Assembly (NCBI GenBank): GCA_963810485.1
Contig: CAWENQ010000004.1
Span: 124,001-188,000, forward strand
DNA: 64,000 bases
From: DATKFM01 sp963810485
GTDB lineage: Bacteria > Pseudomonadota > Alphaproteobacteria > Dongiales > Dongiaceae
Reading direction: 5' to 3'
Position 1 is the first letter of the stretch. Each line of letters starts with the position of its first letter. The position numbers and the translations under genes are program-made. This document shows, piece after piece, positions 15,843-26,235 of this stretch. The notes under the pieces are model-generated. The model saw only the letters and a list, made by a program, of their open reading frames with translations, was not told the origin of the DNA and did no database searches.

Positions 15843-18800
15843 TTAGACCGTGACGTCCAAATTCCCGTTGGTGACCATATCCGTCAGCGTGAGACCGCTG
15901 ACGCCCGTCAGCACGACAGCGTTCTGGAACCCGTAGGTGGTGGCGCTGCCGTCGATATCGACACGGACCAGCGTGTTGCCATCGCCGGTGTCGTTCACCT
16001 GCACGAAGTTCTGCAGGTCGCTGCCGGAATAACCCACCAGCAGCTCCGCGATATCCAGCACGTCGCCGCCGGCGCCGGCCTGGAAATCGCTGATGGTATC
16101 GGTGGGTGAGCCCGCGAGATCGCCATTCACATACTCGAAGCGGTCGGCGCCGGTGCCGCCGGTGAGCAGATCGGCGCCCATGCCGCCGCGCAGTTTGTCG
16201 GCCCCCAGGCCGCCGGAGATCTGGTCGGATCCCAGGCCGCCGCGCAGGATATCGCCAGCAGACGAGCCCGACATCGTGTCGTTGAAGCTGCCGCCGATTG
16301 CGCCTTCGATATTACTGTAGCTGTCGCTGCCGAGGCCGGCCGCGGCGAACACCGTTGCCGAGCCGCTTTGGACCAGGCTGAAGTCGATGGCGCCGGTCGC
16401 ATCGGAGAAGTCGATGACATCCTGGCCGGCAAGGCCATTGATCACGTCATTGCCCGCACCGCCGCGGATGAAATCGGCGGCAGCGCTGCCGGTCAGCGTA
16501 TCGTTGAAGCCGGTGCCGATTACGCCTTCGAAGTTCGAGTAGATGTCGGTGCCAAGCCCGCCGGCCGTCAGCACGGCATTGTTGCCGGTGGCGCTTTGCA
16601 CAAGGGTGAAGGCGACTGCACCAGTCCCATCGGAGAAATCCATCATGTCTTCGCTGCCGGCGCCGCCGTTGAGAGTGTCGGCGCTGGAGCCGCCGCGGAT
16701 CACATCGTTCCCTGCATCGCCGATCAGGCTGTCATTGCCGCCGCCGCCGACCAGCGTGTCGTTGGCGCCGCCGCCGCTCAGCGTGTCGTTGGCGGTGTCG
16801 CCGAGCAGCATGTCCTGCCCTGCGGAGCCGATGATCTGGTCGGAGTTCGTGCGGGCGTCGATATGGCTCGAGGTGAACGGATTGGTTCCGCCGGTGCTGA
16901 GCGCCAGATTGATATTGTCGAAGCCCGATCCCGTCTGGATCAAGCTGATCGACGAGGTCGCAGTCGCCGTCGCGGTGCCGTCGCTGATCGTATAGGTGAA
17001 TTCCGACGACGTCGTCATCGATGCAAGCGTCGGCGCCGACATCAGGATGCTACCGTTCGCCAGCAATGTCAGGGTGACGCCATTCGACAAGGTCACCGGC
17101 GTGCCGGCGGCCGCGCCGTTGATAGCGGTGATCTGCAGCTGGCCGCCATCGCGGTCGCTGTCGTTTGCCAGCATCCGTTCCGCGCCGATGATCGTGCTGG
17201 CGGCCGTGGAGACGTACCAGATCTCGCCGTTCGCCGTGGGTCCGTCATTGACGGGATTCACGGTGACCGTGACCGTCGCCGTCGCCGTGCCGCCGTGACC
17301 GTCGCTGACGGAATAGGTGATCCGGTCGGTGCCGTAGAAATCGGCGTTCGGGAAATAGTCGATCGAGTTGTTGGCGTTGACGACAACAGTGCCGTTGATG
17401 GCGGATGCTCCCGTGACCGTGAGCTGGTCGCCGTCCACATCCATGTCGTTGGCGAGAACGGCGATGCGCACCAGGCCGTCTTCGTTGACCACGGCCGTGT
17501 CGCCGTTGGCGACCGGCAGATCGTTCACGGAGTTGACGGTGACCATGACCGTCGCCGTGTCGGTGCCGCCCTGGCCGTCGCTGACCGTGTAGGTGATGAT
17601 ATCGGCGCCATGGAAGTTCGCGACCGGCGCATAATGCAGCGTGCCGTCGCCATTGATTGTCACGGTGCCGTGGGCCGCCGCGGCCTCGGTCACACTCAGC
17701 GCATCGCCATCGACATCCGAATCGTTGGCAAGGACGTCGATATTGAGCGGGGTATCTTCATTGGTGACGGCAAAGTCGGTGATCGCGACCGGTGGATCGT
17801 TCACGGGGTTGACCGTGATTGTCACGGTGGCGGTTGCCGTTCCGCCATTGCCGTCGCTGATCGTGTAAGTGACGGTGTCCGTGCCATTGAAGTTGGCGTC
17901 CGGCATGTAGGTCAGCGTGTTGTCGCTGTTGACGACGATCTGGCCATGGCCGGCCGTCGCGCCGCTCACCGTGAGCGTGTCGCCGTCCACGTCGCTATCA
18001 TTGCCAAGGACGCCGAAGGTGACGCCGTTATCCTCGTCGATGCTGACGGCATCGTTGCCGGCCACCGGCAGGTCGTTGACGCTGTTGACGATGACGGCGA
18101 TGGTCGCCGTGGCGACGCCGCCGTGACCATCATTGATCGTATAGGTGACTGTGTCGGGGCCGTGGTAGTTGGCCGCCGACGCATAGGTCAGGCTGCCATT
18201 GCCATTGATCGTGACAGTCCCGTGCTGGGCCGACGCGCCGGTGACGGATAGCGCATCGCCGTCCACATCGCCGTCATTCGCCAGGACATTGATGGTGACC
18301 GGCGTATCTTCGTCGGTAACGGCTGAGTCGTTGCCGGCCGTGGGCAGATCGTTGACCGAGTTGACGGTGACGGCGACCGTTGCAGACGAGGTGCCGCCTT
18401 TGCCGTCGCTGATGCTGTAGGTGATCGTATCGGTGCCGTTGTAGTTGGCATCGCCCTTGTAGCTCAGCGTTCCGTCGCCATTGACAGTGACCGTACCATG
18501 GCCGGCGGTGGCGTCGGTGACGGTGAGCGCATCGTTATCCGCATCGCTGTCGTTGCCGAGAACGCCGAAAGTGATGCCGTTGTCCTCATCGACGCTGATC
18601 GCATCGTTCTTGGCAACAGGCACGTCGTTGACGCTGTTCACGGTTACGGCGACCGAGCCGGTGGCGCCGCCGCCATGGCCGTCGCTGACCGTATAGGTGA
18701 TGGTGTCCGGGCCGTTGTAGTTCGCGCCCGGCGTATAGGTCAGGCTGCCGTCACCGTTGATCGCGACAGAACCATGCAGCGCCGTGGCGCCGGTGACCGA

Positions 18801-21800
18801 CAGCTTGTCGCCGTCGACATCGCCGTCATTCGCCAGCACATTGACGGTGACCGCCGTATCCTCGTCGGTCGTCGCCGTGTCGCCGCCGGCGGTCGGCAAG
18901 TCGTTCACCGAGTTGACGGTGACAGACACCGTCGCGGTCGTGCTGCCGCCTTTGCCGTCGCTGATGCTGTAGGTGATCGTGTCCGGGCCGTTGTAGTTCG
19001 TGCCCGGCATGTAGTCGATCGTGCCTGACTTGTTGACGATGACCGTGCCATGTTCCGCCGAAGCGCCGGTAACCGTGAGCTTGTCGCCGTCGACGTCGCT
19101 GTCATTGGCCAGGACGGCGATGCGCACCAGGCTGTCTTCGTTCACAGTGGCCGTATCGTTCTTGGCCACCGGCGCGTCGTTGACCGCATTGATCGTGACC
19201 GCCACGGACGAGCTGGACGTCCCGCCCTTTGCGTCGCTGATGCTGTAGGTGATCGTATCCGTGCCATTGTAGTTCGCCACGGGCGTGTAGGTCAGCGTGC
19301 CGTCGCCATTGATCGCGACCGTGCCATGGCCGGCCGAGGCCTTGGTGACCGTCAGGGTGTCGCCATCCACATCGCCATCGTTGCCGAGCACGTTGACGGT
19401 GACCGCGGTGTCTTCGTCGGTGACGGCGGCATCGCCGGCAGCGACCGGCGCGTCGTTGACCGAATTGACCGTCACGGCCACGGTGGCGCTGGAACTGCCG
19501 CCCTTGCCGTCGCCGATGCTGTAGGTGATCGTGTCGCTGCCGTTGAAGTTGGCATCGCCCTTGTAGGTCAGCGTGCCATCACCGTTCACCGTGACCGTGC
19601 CATGGGCGGCGGAGGCGCCGGTGACCGACAGCGCATCGCCGTCCACATCGCCGTCATTGCCCAGCACGTTGATGGTGACCGAGCTGTCCTCGTCGACGGA
19701 AGCCGCGTCGCTCTTGGCGACCGGCGCATCGTTGACGGCATTGACCGTCACCGCCACGGTCGCCGTGGCGCTGCCGCCATGACCGTCGTCGATCTTGTAG
19801 GAGATGCTGTCGGTGCCGTTGAAATCGGCATCGCCCTTATAGGTCAGCGAGCCGTCGGCATTGATCGTGACCGTGCCATGGCCGGCCGTGGCGCCGGTGA
19901 CCGTGATGAGGTCGCCGTCGACATCGCCGTCATTGCCCAGCACCGTGATCGTGACGCTCGTATCCTCATCGGTGGTGGCGGCATCGTCGCCGGCCACGGG
20001 ATTGTCATTCACCGAAACGACCGTGACGTCCACCTGGGCGTCGGATGTCGCTTCCTGCCCGTCGGTGACGCTGTAGGTGATGGTATCGCCGCCATGGTAG
20101 TTGGCATCAGGCGTGTAGGTCAGCGTGCCGTCGGCATTTACGACGACGGTGCCATGCAGCGCCGAGGCGCCGGTCACCGTCAGGCTGTCGCCTTCAACAT
20201 CGGAGTCGTTCCCCAGGACATTGACGGTGACGCTGCTGTCCTCATTGGTCGAGGCGGAGTCGTCGCCGGCCACGGGCGCGTCGTTCACCGAATTGACAGT
20301 CACGGCCACGGTGGCGCTGGCGGTGCCGCCCTCGCCGTCGCTGACCGTATAGGTGATCGTATCGCTGCCGTGGTAGTTCGCATCGGGCGTATAGGTCAGC
20401 GTGCCGTCTTCATTGAGGACCACGCCGCCATGCAGCGCCGAGGCGCCGGTCACCGACAGGCCGTTGCCTTCGGGATCGCTGTCGTTCGCCAGCACGTCGA
20501 CCGTGACTTCGGAGTCTTCCGACGTGGTGACGCTGTCGTTCTGCGGCACCGGCCCGTCATTGTCGGGAGTCACGGTGACGTCGACGGTGGCGCTATCGGA
20601 GCCGCCCTTGCCGTCGCTGACGCTGTAGGTGATCGTGTCGCCGCCGCTGTAGTTCGCGTTCGGCGTGTAGGTCAGCGTGCCGTCGGCGTTGACGACCACG
20701 GAGCCATGACCGGCGGAAGTGCCGGTGACCGTCAGCGTATCGCCGTCCACATCGCCATCATTGCCCAGCACATTGACTGTGACGGAGGTATCCTCGTTTG
20801 TCAGGGCGCTGTCGTCATTGGCAACCGGGTCATCGTTCACGGCGTTGACCGTCACCGCGACCGTCGAGGTGGCGTTGCCGCCTTTGCCGTCGCTGATGCT
20901 GTAAGTGATGGTGTCGCTGCCGTTGAAATTGGCATCGCCCTTGTAGGTCAGCGTGCCATCGGAATTGACGGTGACCGTGCCATGGCCGGCGGAGGCGCCG
21001 GTGACCGACAGCTTGTCGCCGTCCACATCGCTGTCATTGCCCAGTACATTGACGGTAACCGCCGTGTCTTCATTCGTCGATGCCTTGTCGGCGCCTGCAA
21101 GGGGGCCGTCATTCACGGCGTTGACCGTCACCGCGACCGTCGAGGTGGCGCTGCCGCCCTTGCCGTCGCTGATGCTGTAGGTGATCGTGTCGCTGCCGTT
21201 GAAATTGGCATCGCCCTTGTAGGTCAGCGTGCCGTCGGAATTGACGGTGACCGTGCCATGGCCGGCGGAGGCAGCGGTGACCGACAGCTTGTCGCCGTCC
21301 GCATCGCTGTCATTGCCGAGCACATTGACGGTGACCGCCGTATCCTCGTTCGTCGATGCCTTGTCGGCGCCTGCAACCGGGCCGTCGTTCACGGCGTTGA
21401 CCGTCACCGCGACCGTCGAGGTGGCGCTGCCGCCCTTGCCGTCGCTGATGCTGTAGGTGATCGTGTCGCTGCCGTTGAAATTGGCATCGCCCTTGTAGGT
21501 CAGCGTGCCGTCGGAATTGACGGTGACCGTGCCATGGCCGGCGGTGGCGGCGGTGACCGATAGCTTGTCGCCGTCCACATCGCTGTCATTGCCGAGGACA
21601 TTGACGGTGACGGCGGTGTCTTCGTTCGCCGTCGCCTTGTCGCCGACGGCAACGGGACCGTCGTTCACCGCAGCCACTGTTACGGCAACGGAACCGGTGG
21701 CCGTGCCGCCCTTCCCGTCGCTGATCGTATAGGTGATGGTGTCGCCGCCATTGTAGTTGCCCACGGGCGTATAGGTCAGCGTCCCGCCCGAATTGATCGT

Positions 21801-22812
21801 CACCGTGCCGTGCAGAGCCGAGGCGCCGGTCACGGTCAGAGCATCGCCATTGGCGTCCTTGTCGTTGGCGAGCACATTGACCGTAACGGCCGTATCCTCG
21901 TTCGTCGCGGCGGTGTCGTTGTTGGCCACCGGCGGCGTGTTGGGATTCGGCGGCTGCTGGCTGAGCGTCATGAAATCTTCGGCGCAAAGCTGAACCTTGC
22001 CCTCGATGCGGATCACCATGTCGACGGTCTTGGGATTGCCGTCGAGATCGACGCACACGAGGGTGCAGCCGCCCTTCTGCGAATACCAGACGCCATAGGC
22101 GGTCGGCTTCGTGCCGCACCAATTGAAGGTCAACGTCGCCGAGTGCGCCCTTCAGATCGATCTTGTCCTGGCCCTGGACGAAGTTCCGGATCAGGTCCGC
22201 GCCCCAGCCGTTGGAATCGTCGTCCGTGTTGAAGACGAAGACATCCGCGCCGGCGCCGCCATCCATGATGTCGAAGCCGCGGCCGCCGACGATCGTGTCG
22301 TTGCCGCCTTCGCCGAACAGAAGATCGCTGCCGCGGCCGCCCTCGATCAGGTCGTTGCCGCCGGCCGAACCGCCGTTGCCATTGTCGCCGAAAATCAGGT
22401 CGCTGCCGTTGCCGCCGCGGATCGTATCATTGCCAGGCGCGGTGACTTTCTTGCCGCTCAGCAAGTCGCCGAAACTTTCATAGCCGTCGCCGAAAAGCGC
22501 GTCGGCGCCATTGCCATGGTGGTGGTGGCCGTTGGCTGCGACATCGAGCAGATCGTTGCCGCTGCCGCCGAAGACCATGTCGCCGCGCTTGCCGCCGGCC
22601 AGCTGATCGTTCCCGCTGCCGCCGAACAGGAGGTCGCGCCCGCTGCCGCCGCTGATGCTGTCATTGCCGGCGCCGGCATCGACGATCTGCGTGCCGCGGC
22701 CGCCTTCGATGACGTCATTGCCGTCTGTGCCGGCGACATAGTCCCAAGAATGGCCCTTATGGACCTTCTTCGGCGTCGCCATTGGCGTCTTGGCCCCGTG
22801 CGTCTTGGTCAT
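15843..22812 (-). CDS. Giant RTX / cadherin-like tandem-repeat protein, type I secreted (one-base frameshift)
   Basis: The gene encodes a surface or secreted adhesin-type protein of about 2,320 residues. Order: a short N-terminus (MTKTHGAKTPMATPKK, no Sec signal); a first RTX block of GGxGNDxx nonapeptides (about residues 20-200) closing in ADVFVFNTDDDSNGWGADLI; a Cys-containing linker (FNWCGTKPTAYGVWYSQKGG); 17 full cadherin/VCBS-like repeats of about 92 residues plus one divergent copy, each with NEDT..V.VLGNDSD.DGD; a second RTX block; and a C-terminal DTISDFQAGAGGDVLDIAEL..TVTDM-like type I target region ending in V. Reading is broken near 22133 by one extra C. Calcium should rigidify it. 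No HlyB/HlyD/TolC genes lie nearby. Confidence 0.88.
17243..21932 (-). repeat. Tandem array of 17 repeats of about 276 bp inside the RTX gene
   Basis: The period of 276 bases corresponds to 92-residue cadherin-like domains. Each begins with a variant of PVAxxDxAxTNEDTxVTVNVL and ends in a variant of ATVAVTVNSVND. Units between about 20900 and 21620 are almost identical at DNA level, while those toward 17243 differ more, which suggests recent duplication or gene conversion at the N-terminal side. An eighteenth, divergent unit follows down to about 16970. The repeats also generate periodic long open frames on the plus strand, which are not genes. Confidence 0.85.
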
Positions 22813-23362
22813 CGGACCCGTTCTCCGTCTGTACGGGGCGTATCCCGATTGCCTTGACGGGCGTGCTCTCAGAAAGCCGCGCCACCCCGCCGATACAATC
22901 GCGGCCCGCAAAGGTCTTCCCGACCCCCTGCGCACCGGCTACGCCCGTTTCCACCCACCCGACCGGTTGCTGCGGCGCAGGCATTTTTGCCCACATTCTC
23001 GCCCCACCCGGAGTCCCTCGAACACCGAAGTATTCGCCAAGACTATGCAACGATACGGGTTACGAAAGACTCAAGCAATATTATTATATTGAGAAAGATT
23101 TATTGATCCTAATATGGTTTAATTTACGGCACATTAGTATTTATTGGAAGTAAATCATTCAAATTTTCGACGATAACCAATCCATACGCCGATGGTGAAT
23201 CAGGCGGAGGACGCAGCGGCGGAGGAGAATCCCAGCCGCCATTTTCCGGACGCTATCCGCTTGAGTTTCCGGCCGTTTCCCGCACCGTTTTCCTTCCGGA
23301 AGAAAACGGTTAAGCTGCCGTCCCTGCAGAATTCCAATCTCCCAAACTGAGGTCAAAACTCC
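22813..23362. other. Intergenic region between divergent RTX and gabT genes, with an AT-rich block
   Basis: I see no convincing gene here. The 60 bases at 23101-23160 contain only 16 G or C, in sharp contrast with the GC-rich surroundings; the low-GC stretch spans about 23075-23175. It lies between two divergent starts and so should hold promoters for the RTX gene, gabT or both. The gabT side has TGAGGTC about 12 bases before its ATG. Short AT-rich tracts like this are common binding places for MucR/H-NS-type regulators, but no specific site can be claimed. Confidence 0.5.
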
Positions 23363-24658
23363 ATGGCCAAGAACCAGGATCTCGTGTCGCGCCGCAACGC
23401 GGCCGTTCCCCGCGGCATCGCCACCGCGACGCCCGTCTATGCTGATCGCGCCGAAAACGCCGAGCTGTGGGACGTCGAAGGCAAGCGCTATGTCGATTTC
23501 GCCGGCGGCATCGCCGTGCTCAACACCGGCCACCGCCATCCCAAGGTGATGGCTGCGGTGGAAGACCAGATGAAGCGATTCACCCATACCGCATTCCAGG
23601 TGGTGGCCTATGAGTCCTTCATCGCGCTGGCCGAGCGGCTCAACAAGCGCGCGCCGTTCCCCGGCCCGGCGAAGACCATCTTCTTCACCACGGGTGCGGA
23701 AGCGGTGGAGAATGCCGTGAAGATCGCGCGCTCCTATACGAAGCGCACGGCTATCATCTCCTTCTCCGGTGCCTTCCACGGCCGCACGCTCATGACCATG
23801 GGCCTGACCGGCAAGGTGGTGCCATACAAGGCGGGCTTCGGCCCCTTCCCGGCGGAGATCTATCACGTGCCGTTCCCGATGACCGTGCATGGCGTGACGG
23901 TGGAAGAGTCGCTGCATGCGCTGGAGACGCTGTTCAAGTCCGACGTCGAGCCGGCGCGCGTCGCCGCCATCATCATCGAGCCGGTGCAGGGCGAAGGCGG
24001 CTTCTACATTGCGCCGTTCGACTTCATGAAGAAGCTGCGCAAGATCTGCGACGACAACGGCATCCTGCTGATCTCCGACGAGATCCAGGCCGGCTTCGCG
24101 CGCACCGGCAAGCTGTTCGCCATCGAGCATTCCGGCGTCGCCCCCGATCTCATCACCATGGCCAAGAGCCTGGCCGGCGGGTTCCCGCTGTCGGGCGTGC
24201 TGGGCAAGGCCGAGATCATGGATGCACCCGGTCCCGGCGGCCTCGGCGGCACCTATGCCGGCAGCCCGGTGGGCTGCGCGGCCGGACTCGCGGTCCTCGA
24301 TGTCATCGAGGAAGAGAAGCTGATGGAGCGCAGCACCAAGATCGGCGAGCGCGTGGTCAAGCGGCTGAAGGCCATCGCCCAGCGCAATGACGTGCCGCCG
24401 ATCGGCGAGATCCGCAATCTCGGCGGCATGATCGCCTTCGAGCTGGTGAAGAACCGCGGCAGCCACGAGCCGGATGCCGACGCCACCAAGGCGCTGACGA
24501 CCAAGGCGCTGCAGAACGGGCTGATCCTCCTGTCCTGCGGCGTCTACGCCAACACCATCCGCATCCTGATGCCGCTGACCGCCAGCGATGCGATCATCGA
24601 CGAAGGCATGAGCATCATCGAGAGCTCACTGTCACAGATCGCCCAGTCAGCCGCCTAA
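23363..24658 (+). CDS. gabT: 4-aminobutyrate aminotransferase
   Basis: GabT transfers the amino group of GABA to 2-oxoglutarate, giving succinic semialdehyde. The 431-residue length and collinear sequence fit GabT. Marks are GGIAVLNTGHRHPKV near the N-terminus, the PLP-phosphate site TTGAEAVENAVKIAR, EPVQGEGGFYIAP, the cofactor aspartate in LLISDEIQAGFARTG, and the Schiff-base lysine in ITMAKSLAGGFPLSG. A strong terminator follows at once (24681-24716), so it forms its own transcript, although the next genes also serve amine metabolism. Its activity would feed polyamine- or GABA-derived carbon into the TCA cycle. Confidence 0.93.
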   Translation: MAKNQDLVSRRNAAVPRGIATATPVYADRAENAELWDVEGKRYVDFAGGIAVLNTGHRHPKVMAAVEDQMKRFTHTAFQVVAYESFIALAERLNKRAPFPGPAKTIFFTTGAEAVENAVKIARSYTKRTAIISFSGAFHGRTLMTMGLTGKVVPYKAGFGPFPAEIYHVPFPMTVHGVTVEESLHALETLFKSDVEPARVAAIIIEPVQGEGGFYIAPFDFMKKLRKICDDNGILLISDEIQAGFARTGKLFAIEHSGVAPDLITMAKSLAGGFPLSGVLGKAEIMDAPGPGGLGGTYAGSPVGCAAGLAVLDVIEEEKLMERSTKIGERVVKRLKAIAQRNDVPPIGEIRNLGGMIAFELVKNRGSHEPDADATKALTTKALQNGLILLSCGVYANTIRILMPLTASDAIIDEGMSIIESSLSQIAQSAA

Positions 24659-24680
24659 ATTCCTGGCGCATAGCGACCGA

Positions 24681-24716
24681 GAGCCCCCGGACCTAATGGT
24701 TCGGGGGCTCTTTTTT
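24681..24716 (+). terminator. Rho-independent terminator after gabT
   Basis: GAGCCCCCGGACC (24681-24693) pairs with GGTTCGGGGGCTC (24698-24710) around a TAAT loop, and six T residues follow (24711-24716). It lies 22 bases after the gabT stop and separates gabT from the next aminotransferase gene. Confidence 0.93.
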
Positions 24717-24808
24717 GACTTTGGCGCCGATTGCCCCGATATTTGCCGCTTCCCTGGACAACGGCCCCGGCGCTGCACGCCCGGGCCATTTTGCTGGAAG
24801 AGGCCCCC

Positions 24809-26200
24809 ATGACCGTCATGCCCAACTCGCTCGCGGCGCGCGACATCGCCTACCACCTGCATCCCTACACCAATGCGGTGAAGCATGAGGCCGAAGGTCC
24901 GCTGGTCATCAGCCACGGCAAGGGCATCTATATCTACGACGAGAACGGCAAGGAATACATCGAGACGCTGGCCGGCCTCTGGTGCACCGCGCTCGGCTTC
25001 GGCGAGGAGCGGCTGGTGGAAGCGGCGGCGCGGCAGATGCGCAAGCTGCCCTACTATCACAGCTTCGGCCACAAGTCGTCGGACGTGATCATCGAGCTTG
25101 CCGAGCGGCTGGTGAAGATGGCGCCGGTGCCGATGTCCCACGCCTTCTTTTGCAATTCCGGTTCCGAGGCCAACGACACCGTCGTCAAGATGGTCTGGTA
25201 CTACAACAACGCGATCGGCCGACCGAAGAAGAAGAAGATCATCGGCCGCATGCGCGGCTACCACGGCGTCACCGTCGCCGCCGCCAGCATGATGGGCATC
25301 CCGATCAACCAGCGGGATTTCGATATCCCGCTGCCGGACAAGTTCATTCACACCGATTGCCCGCACTATTACCGCAACGGGCTGCCGGGCGAGAGCGAGG
25401 ATGATTTCGCCAGCCGCTGCGCCGCCAATCTGGAGAAACTGATCCAGGACCATGGCGCCGACACCATCGCCGCCTTCATCGCCGAGCCGATCCAGGGCGC
25501 CGGCGGCGTCATCCTGCCGCCGAAGGGTTATTTCGAGAAGATCCAGGCGATTCTCAAGAAACACGACATCCTGTTCATCGCCGACGAGGTGATCTGCGGC
25601 TTCGCCCGCACCGGCAACATGTTCGGCTGCCAGACCTTCAACATCGAGCCTGATATCATGACCATGGCCAAGGCGCTGTCCTCGGCCTACCTGCCGATTT
25701 CCGCCGTCATGTTCAACGAGAAGATCTACAAGGCGCTGCGGGACAACAGCGGCAAGATCGGCACCTTTGGCCATGGCTACACCTATTCGGGCCATCCGGT
25801 CAGCGCGGCCGTCGCCATCGAGACCCTGAAGATCTATGAGGAGCGCGACATCCTGAGCCAGGTGCGCCGGGTTTCCCCGGCGTTGCAGAACGGCTTGCGC
25901 CGCTTTGCCGATCATCCGCTGGTCGGCGAAGTGCGCGGCATCGGCCTGATCGCCGGCGTGGAACTGGTGCGCAACAAGGCCACCAAGGAAGCCTTCGATC
26001 CCACGCTCATGGTCGGCGGCCAATGCGGCCGCATCGCCCAGGAACATGGCTTGCTGGGCCGGCCGGTCGGCGACACCTTCGCCTTCTGTCCGCCGCTGAT
26101 CATCAACGAGGCGCAGATCGCCGACATGCTGAGCCGCTTCGCCGGCGTGCTCGACGAGACCTATAATTGGACGAAGAGCCAGGGATTGCAGGCGGCCTGA
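24809..26200 (+). CDS. Class III (omega) aminotransferase
   Basis: This 463-residue PLP enzyme belongs to the aspartate-aminotransferase-fold class III group of omega-amine/beta-alanine:pyruvate type. It shows HPYTNAVKHEAEGPLVISHG at the N-terminus, the PLP site FFCNSGSEANDTVVKMVWYY, cofactor aspartate in LFIADEVICGFARTG, and the PLP lysine in IMTMAKALSSAYLPIS; GHGYTYSGHPVSAAVA is typical. The ATG at 24809 has GGAAGAGG just upstream; the longer frame back to 24731 crosses the terminator region. It is followed 35 bases later by the creatinase gene and likely shares its mRNA. The amine donor is unknown. A paralogue lies at 45473-46864. Confidence 0.9.
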   Translation: MTVMPNSLAARDIAYHLHPYTNAVKHEAEGPLVISHGKGIYIYDENGKEYIETLAGLWCTALGFGEERLVEAAARQMRKLPYYHSFGHKSSDVIIELAERLVKMAPVPMSHAFFCNSGSEANDTVVKMVWYYNNAIGRPKKKKIIGRMRGYHGVTVAAASMMGIPINQRDFDIPLPDKFIHTDCPHYYRNGLPGESEDDFASRCAANLEKLIQDHGADTIAAFIAEPIQGAGGVILPPKGYFEKIQAILKKHDILFIADEVICGFARTGNMFGCQTFNIEPDIMTMAKALSSAYLPISAVMFNEKIYKALRDNSGKIGTFGHGYTYSGHPVSAAVAIETLKIYEERDILSQVRRVSPALQNGLRRFADHPLVGEVRGIGLIAGVELVRNKATKEAFDPTLMVGGQCGRIAQEHGLLGRPVGDTFAFCPPLIINEAQIADMLSRFAGVLDETYNWTKSQGLQAA

Positions 26201-26235
26201 ACTGCCACGATCAGGGCCGGGGGAATCCCACCAAT

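Noticed and set aside
15786..15843. Attachment site or inverted repeat of a mobile element at the RTX gene end
   Set aside because: The palindrome and T-rich tail are explained by a terminator, and no integrase or direct repeat lies nearby.
19050..21563. Plus-strand open frame of 837 codons with AVADAVGDR-type repeats
   Set aside because: Its repeat period is exactly that of the cadherin-like array on the other strand, so it mirrors that gene and is not a repeat protein of its own.
17243..21932. Possible CRISPR or satellite array
   Set aside because: The 276-base repeats are protein-coding domains without short repeat-spacer structure.
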